Source: Actinoplanes auranticolor (GTDB lineage: Bacteria; Actinomycetota; Actinomycetes; Mycobacteriales; Micromonosporaceae). Taken from it: a stretch of DNA of 64,000 bases. The stretch is from the NCBI RefSeq assembly GCF_018332655.1, contig NZ_BOQL01000018.1, positions 248,001-312,000 on the forward strand, written 5' to 3'. Below are positions 61,522 to 64,000 of the stretch, in pieces; the first letter of the stretch is position 1; every line of letters begins with the position of its first letter. The notes below the pieces were generated by a model. It saw only the letters and a program-made list of their open reading frames with translations. It had not been told where the DNA came from and made no database searches. The position numbers and the translations under genes are program-made.

Positions 61522-63363
61522 GTGACCAGGCCTGCCCGATCGACCAGGTGGCGCGGACTGCGGGGGCGGTTACCGCTCACCATCCTGCTCGCCGCCTGTC
61601 TGGTGGCCGCCGCGGCGGCTGTCTCCGGGGCCGGCACCACACCGGCCGGGCTCTCCTTCGCCGACGTCGGGCGGTGGTTCGCCGACCCCGACGCCGACCA
61701 GGTCTTCCATGTCAACGGCGCGACCCGCAGCATCGACGCGTACACCCAGATCGTGGGCATCGAGGACGGCAGCGAGGTGGTGCAGGGCGAGACCAGCGGG
61801 TACGTGGTCGGCCCGACCCGGATCACCGAGTTCGACAAGTCCAGCCTGACGCAGCAGGACACCACCGTCCCGCCGGCCGCCGAACCCCCGGTGCCGGTCG
61901 AGGTGAAGGGCGGTCCGTACCTGGTGTACCGGCAGGCCGGCAGCATCGTCCGGCTGGGCGCGCGGGCGGCCACCATCCCCACCGGTGGCGTGGTGGGCCC
62001 GCCGGTGGCCGCTCCGGACGGCACGCTGTGGCTGCACCGCCCCGACGCCGGCCTGCTCTGCCACCTCGCGCCGGACGCCGACCGGGTCTCCTGCACGGTG
62101 GCCGTGCCGGCCGGCCGCCACGGCGCGCTGACCCTGGCGCGGGGCGCGGTGACCTTCATGGACACCGACGCCGACACCCTGAGCCCGGTCCACGCCGACT
62201 CGCTCGGCACGCCGGTCGCGCTCGACATCGACCTGCCCGACGAGGTGCAGGTGGCCGGCGCGGACCTGCACGGGCGGATCGCCGTCCTCGACCCGCGGAC
62301 GCCGCGGCTGCTACTGGTGGACGCGGACTCAGGCCAGGCTGTCCGCGTCACCCTGCCGAGCGGACGCTGGACTGCTCCGGCGGCCGGTCGCTCGTCGGTG
62401 GTGCTCCTGGACGCGCAAGCGCGGCGGGTGCACTCGTACGCGTCGGACGGCCGGGCCCAGGGCACCACGGCGGTCCGGGCCGGCGCCGGTGAGCCGCGCC
62501 TGAGCCGGGGCCAGGACGGGCGGGTCTACATCGAGGGCGGGGACGGCCGGAATGTGCTGGTCGTGGACGACCGCGGCGGGGTCGGCGCGGTGACCGGCGG
62601 TCCGGCCACGGCCGCGGGGCCCGTCACCTCGGCCTCCGGGCCCGTGCCTCCGATGCCCGGCACTACTCCCCCTTCGGCGCCGGGCACGAGCCCCGCGGTG
62701 CCTCCCTCGTCCCGTCCCGGTGCGCCGACCGGGCCCGGGACGACGCAGGACACCACCGCGCCACCCCGAGCCGGTCTCCCGGAGGCCGATCTGCGGCCGG
62801 TTCCGGCCGGCGTGCCCGGCATGCCCCCCGATCTCAAGGTGGTCGCCCGGGGCCCCCAGCTGGTCGTCACCTGGGGGGCCGCCGCGCCGCACGGGGCTCC
62901 CATCACCGCGTACCACCTGGCGTGGGAGCCCGGCGGCGGATCGATCCACCCGGGCGGGGCCCGCTCGGCGACCATCTCCGCGCCGATCCGAGGAGTCACC
63001 TACCGGATCACGCTGGCCGCGAAGAATTCGGCGGGTGTGGGCGCTCCGGCCACCGTCACCATCCCGTACCGGACCCTGACCGTGCGCCGCGGCGTCTCGG
63101 CCGAACACCTGCCGGATTGTCTCAAGCCACGATGCGCCAAGTTCCACATCGAACTGCGCGGCTTCGACCCGAACACCAAGTACGAGATCGACCCGTACTC
63201 CTCCGTCCACGGCGACTTCAACCCGGGGGCCGGGCTGACGACCGACGAGAAGGGCGACCTGACCTCGAGGAGCCGATTCCCGTACAGCGGCATCGGGGAC
63301 ACCGTCTGGGTCATCGTCGACGGACAGGAATCCAACCACTACGTCTGGCCGCCCGGTGACTGA
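61522..63363 (+). CDS. Membrane-anchored beta-propeller and fibronectin III protein
   Basis: 613 residues from GTG 61522 (ATG 61495 possible). TM anchor LPLTILLAACLVAAAAAVSGA, an extracytoplasmic domain of blade-like repeats (QVFHVNGATRSIDAYTQIVGIEDG, VAAPDGTLWLHRPDAGLLCHL, VLDPRTPRLLLVDADSGQAVRVTL, VVLLDAQARRVHSYASDG), a Pro-rich linker at ~375-430, an FN3 domain (LVVTWGAAAPHGAPITAYHLAWEPG ... YRITLAAKNSAGVGAPATVTIPY) and a C-terminal Cys-containing domain. Genes of this kind precede MoxR/DUF58/transglutaminase clusters in Actinobacteria. Overlaps the MoxR start by 8 bases. Confidence 0.75.
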   Translation: MTRPARSTRWRGLRGRLPLTILLAACLVAAAAAVSGAGTTPAGLSFADVGRWFADPDADQVFHVNGATRSIDAYTQIVGIEDGSEVVQGETSGYVVGPTRITEFDKSSLTQQDTTVPPAAEPPVPVEVKGGPYLVYRQAGSIVRLGARAATIPTGGVVGPPVAAPDGTLWLHRPDAGLLCHLAPDADRVSCTVAVPAGRHGALTLARGAVTFMDTDADTLSPVHADSLGTPVALDIDLPDEVQVAGADLHGRIAVLDPRTPRLLLVDADSGQAVRVTLPSGRWTAPAAGRSSVVLLDAQARRVHSYASDGRAQGTTAVRAGAGEPRLSRGQDGRVYIEGGDGRNVLVVDDRGGVGAVTGGPATAAGPVTSASGPVPPMPGTTPPSAPGTSPAVPPSSRPGAPTGPGTTQDTTAPPRAGLPEADLRPVPAGVPGMPPDLKVVARGPQLVVTWGAAAPHGAPITAYHLAWEPGGGSIHPGGARSATISAPIRGVTYRITLAAKNSAGVGAPATVTIPYRTLTVRRGVSAEHLPDCLKPRCAKFHIELRGFDPNTKYEIDPYSSVHGDFNPGAGLTTDEKGDLTSRSRFPYSGIGDTVWVIVDGQESNHYVWPPGD

Positions 63364-64000
63364 GCCGGCCGCCACCCGGGTCGCGGCCCGGATCATCGAG
63401 AACGTGCAGCGGATCATCCGCGGCAAGCCCGAGCTGGTCCGGCAGGCGGTCGCCGGTCTGCTCGCCGAGGGACACCTGCTCATCGAGGACGTCCCGGGCC
63501 TGGGCAAGACGTCCCTGGCCCGGTGCCTGGCCCGCAGCGTCGGCGGCACCTGGCGGCGCATCCAGTTCACCCCCGACCTGCTGCCCGGCGACATCACCGG
63601 CGTCACCGTGTACCAGCCCGGCGATCAGCGGTTCGTCTTCCATCCCGGCGCGGTGTTCGCCAACGTGGTGGTGGCCGACGAGATCAACCGCGGCACCCCG
63701 AAGACCCAGTCGGCGCTGCTCGAGGTGATGGCCGAGGGCCAGGTCACGGTGGACACCGAGACCCATCCGGTGCCGCGGCCCTTCCTGGTGGTGGCCACCC
63801 AGAACCCGATCGAGCTGGAGGGCACGTACCGGCTGCCCGAGGCGCAGCTCGACCGGTTCCTGATGCGGCTGGCGGTGGGGTACCCGGACTTGGAGTCCGA
63901 GGTGCGGGTGGTGCTCGGCGACCGGGCCGGGGAGACCCCGGACGACCTGCGCCCGGTGGTGGATCTCGGCGCCCTGCGGGTGGCGATCGCCGAGGTACGC
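63356..64000 (+). CDS. MoxR-family AAA+ ATPase, 3' end outside window
   Basis: 215 residues are visible from GTG 63356, which overlaps the preceding stop. RIIENVQRIIRGKPELVRQAVAGLLAEGHLLIEDVPGLGKTSLA carries the Walker A (GLGKT), VVVADEINRGTPKTQSALLEVMAEGQVTVD the Walker B and the MoxR insert, FLVVATQNPIELEGTYRLPEAQLDRFLMRL sensor 1 and the arginine finger. MoxR ATPases act as chaperones for DUF58/VWA partner proteins, normally encoded next. Confidence 0.95.
   Translation, partial: MTEPAATRVAARIIENVQRIIRGKPELVRQAVAGLLAEGHLLIEDVPGLGKTSLARCLARSVGGTWRRIQFTPDLLPGDITGVTVYQPGDQRFVFHPGAVFANVVVADEINRGTPKTQSALLEVMAEGQVTVDTETHPVPRPFLVVATQNPIELEGTYRLPEAQLDRFLMRLAVGYPDLESEVRVVLGDRAGETPDDLRPVVDLGALRVAIAEVR

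Overview
The window is very GC-rich, uses GTG starts often, overlaps genes as ATGA/GTGA, and is full of LuxR/NarL two-component pairs, a SARP regulator, Tat signals and ALF-repeat secreted proteins. This points to a filamentous actinomycete, most likely Micromonosporaceae (Actinoplanes-like). That assignment is inference; no rRNA or marker gene is present.

Layout. 0-14 kb is an accessory, decaying region: a truncated nucleotidyltransferase, a DIP1984 gene, an IS110 element with a candidate bridge-RNA segment, an ArsR/SRPBCC pair, many small orphan genes (DUF1963, DUF6881, VOC and unknowns, several resembling immunity genes), and pseudogenes (aldo/keto reductase, a frameshifted small gene, TerC). 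14-24.7 kb holds an AraC-type/VOC pair, a cupin, a NarL-type kinase/regulator pair, a lipoprotein multicopper oxidase preceded by two related palindromes, a NucS-like nuclease, an SDR, and an acyl-CoA dehydrogenase-like flavoprotein divergent from its AraC regulator. 24.7-36 kb carries a 2H phosphoesterase, an ABC exporter, two MFS transporters, Lon with an HspR-type (HAIR) operator, a headless Fpg/Nei relic, a GntR regulator and a small operon of NTF2-like proteins.

36-44.7 kb is a redox island: TetR, then an exported molybdenum aldehyde oxidoreductase operon in PaoABCD order (2Fe-2S with Tat signal, FAD, Mo subunits, XdhC-type chaperone), a cytochrome P450 and a PQQ-type sugar dehydrogenase lipoprotein. 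The Pao operon and the sugar dehydrogenase gene share an unusual palindromic upstream element. 44.7-48 kb is a second kinase/regulator pair, preceded by a collapsed 57-residue LuxR regulator and followed by a membrane serine hydrolase.

48.3-56.6 kb is the standout locus: a secreted ALF-repeat protein fused to a GH16 glycosidase domain, divergent from an operon of an ALF-repeat protein, a 1365-residue ALF/coiled-coil/Hint protein with an unclassified C-terminal toxin-like domain, and a small overlapping gene in the immunity position. I infer a polymorphic toxin system delivered outside the cell, with Hint autoprocessing releasing the tip. 56.6-64 kb has a lipoprotein, two paralogous OmpR-type regulators flanking a SARP and a LuxR HTH gene, a histidine kinase, an FN3 membrane protein and the start of a MoxR ATPase gene that runs off the right edge.
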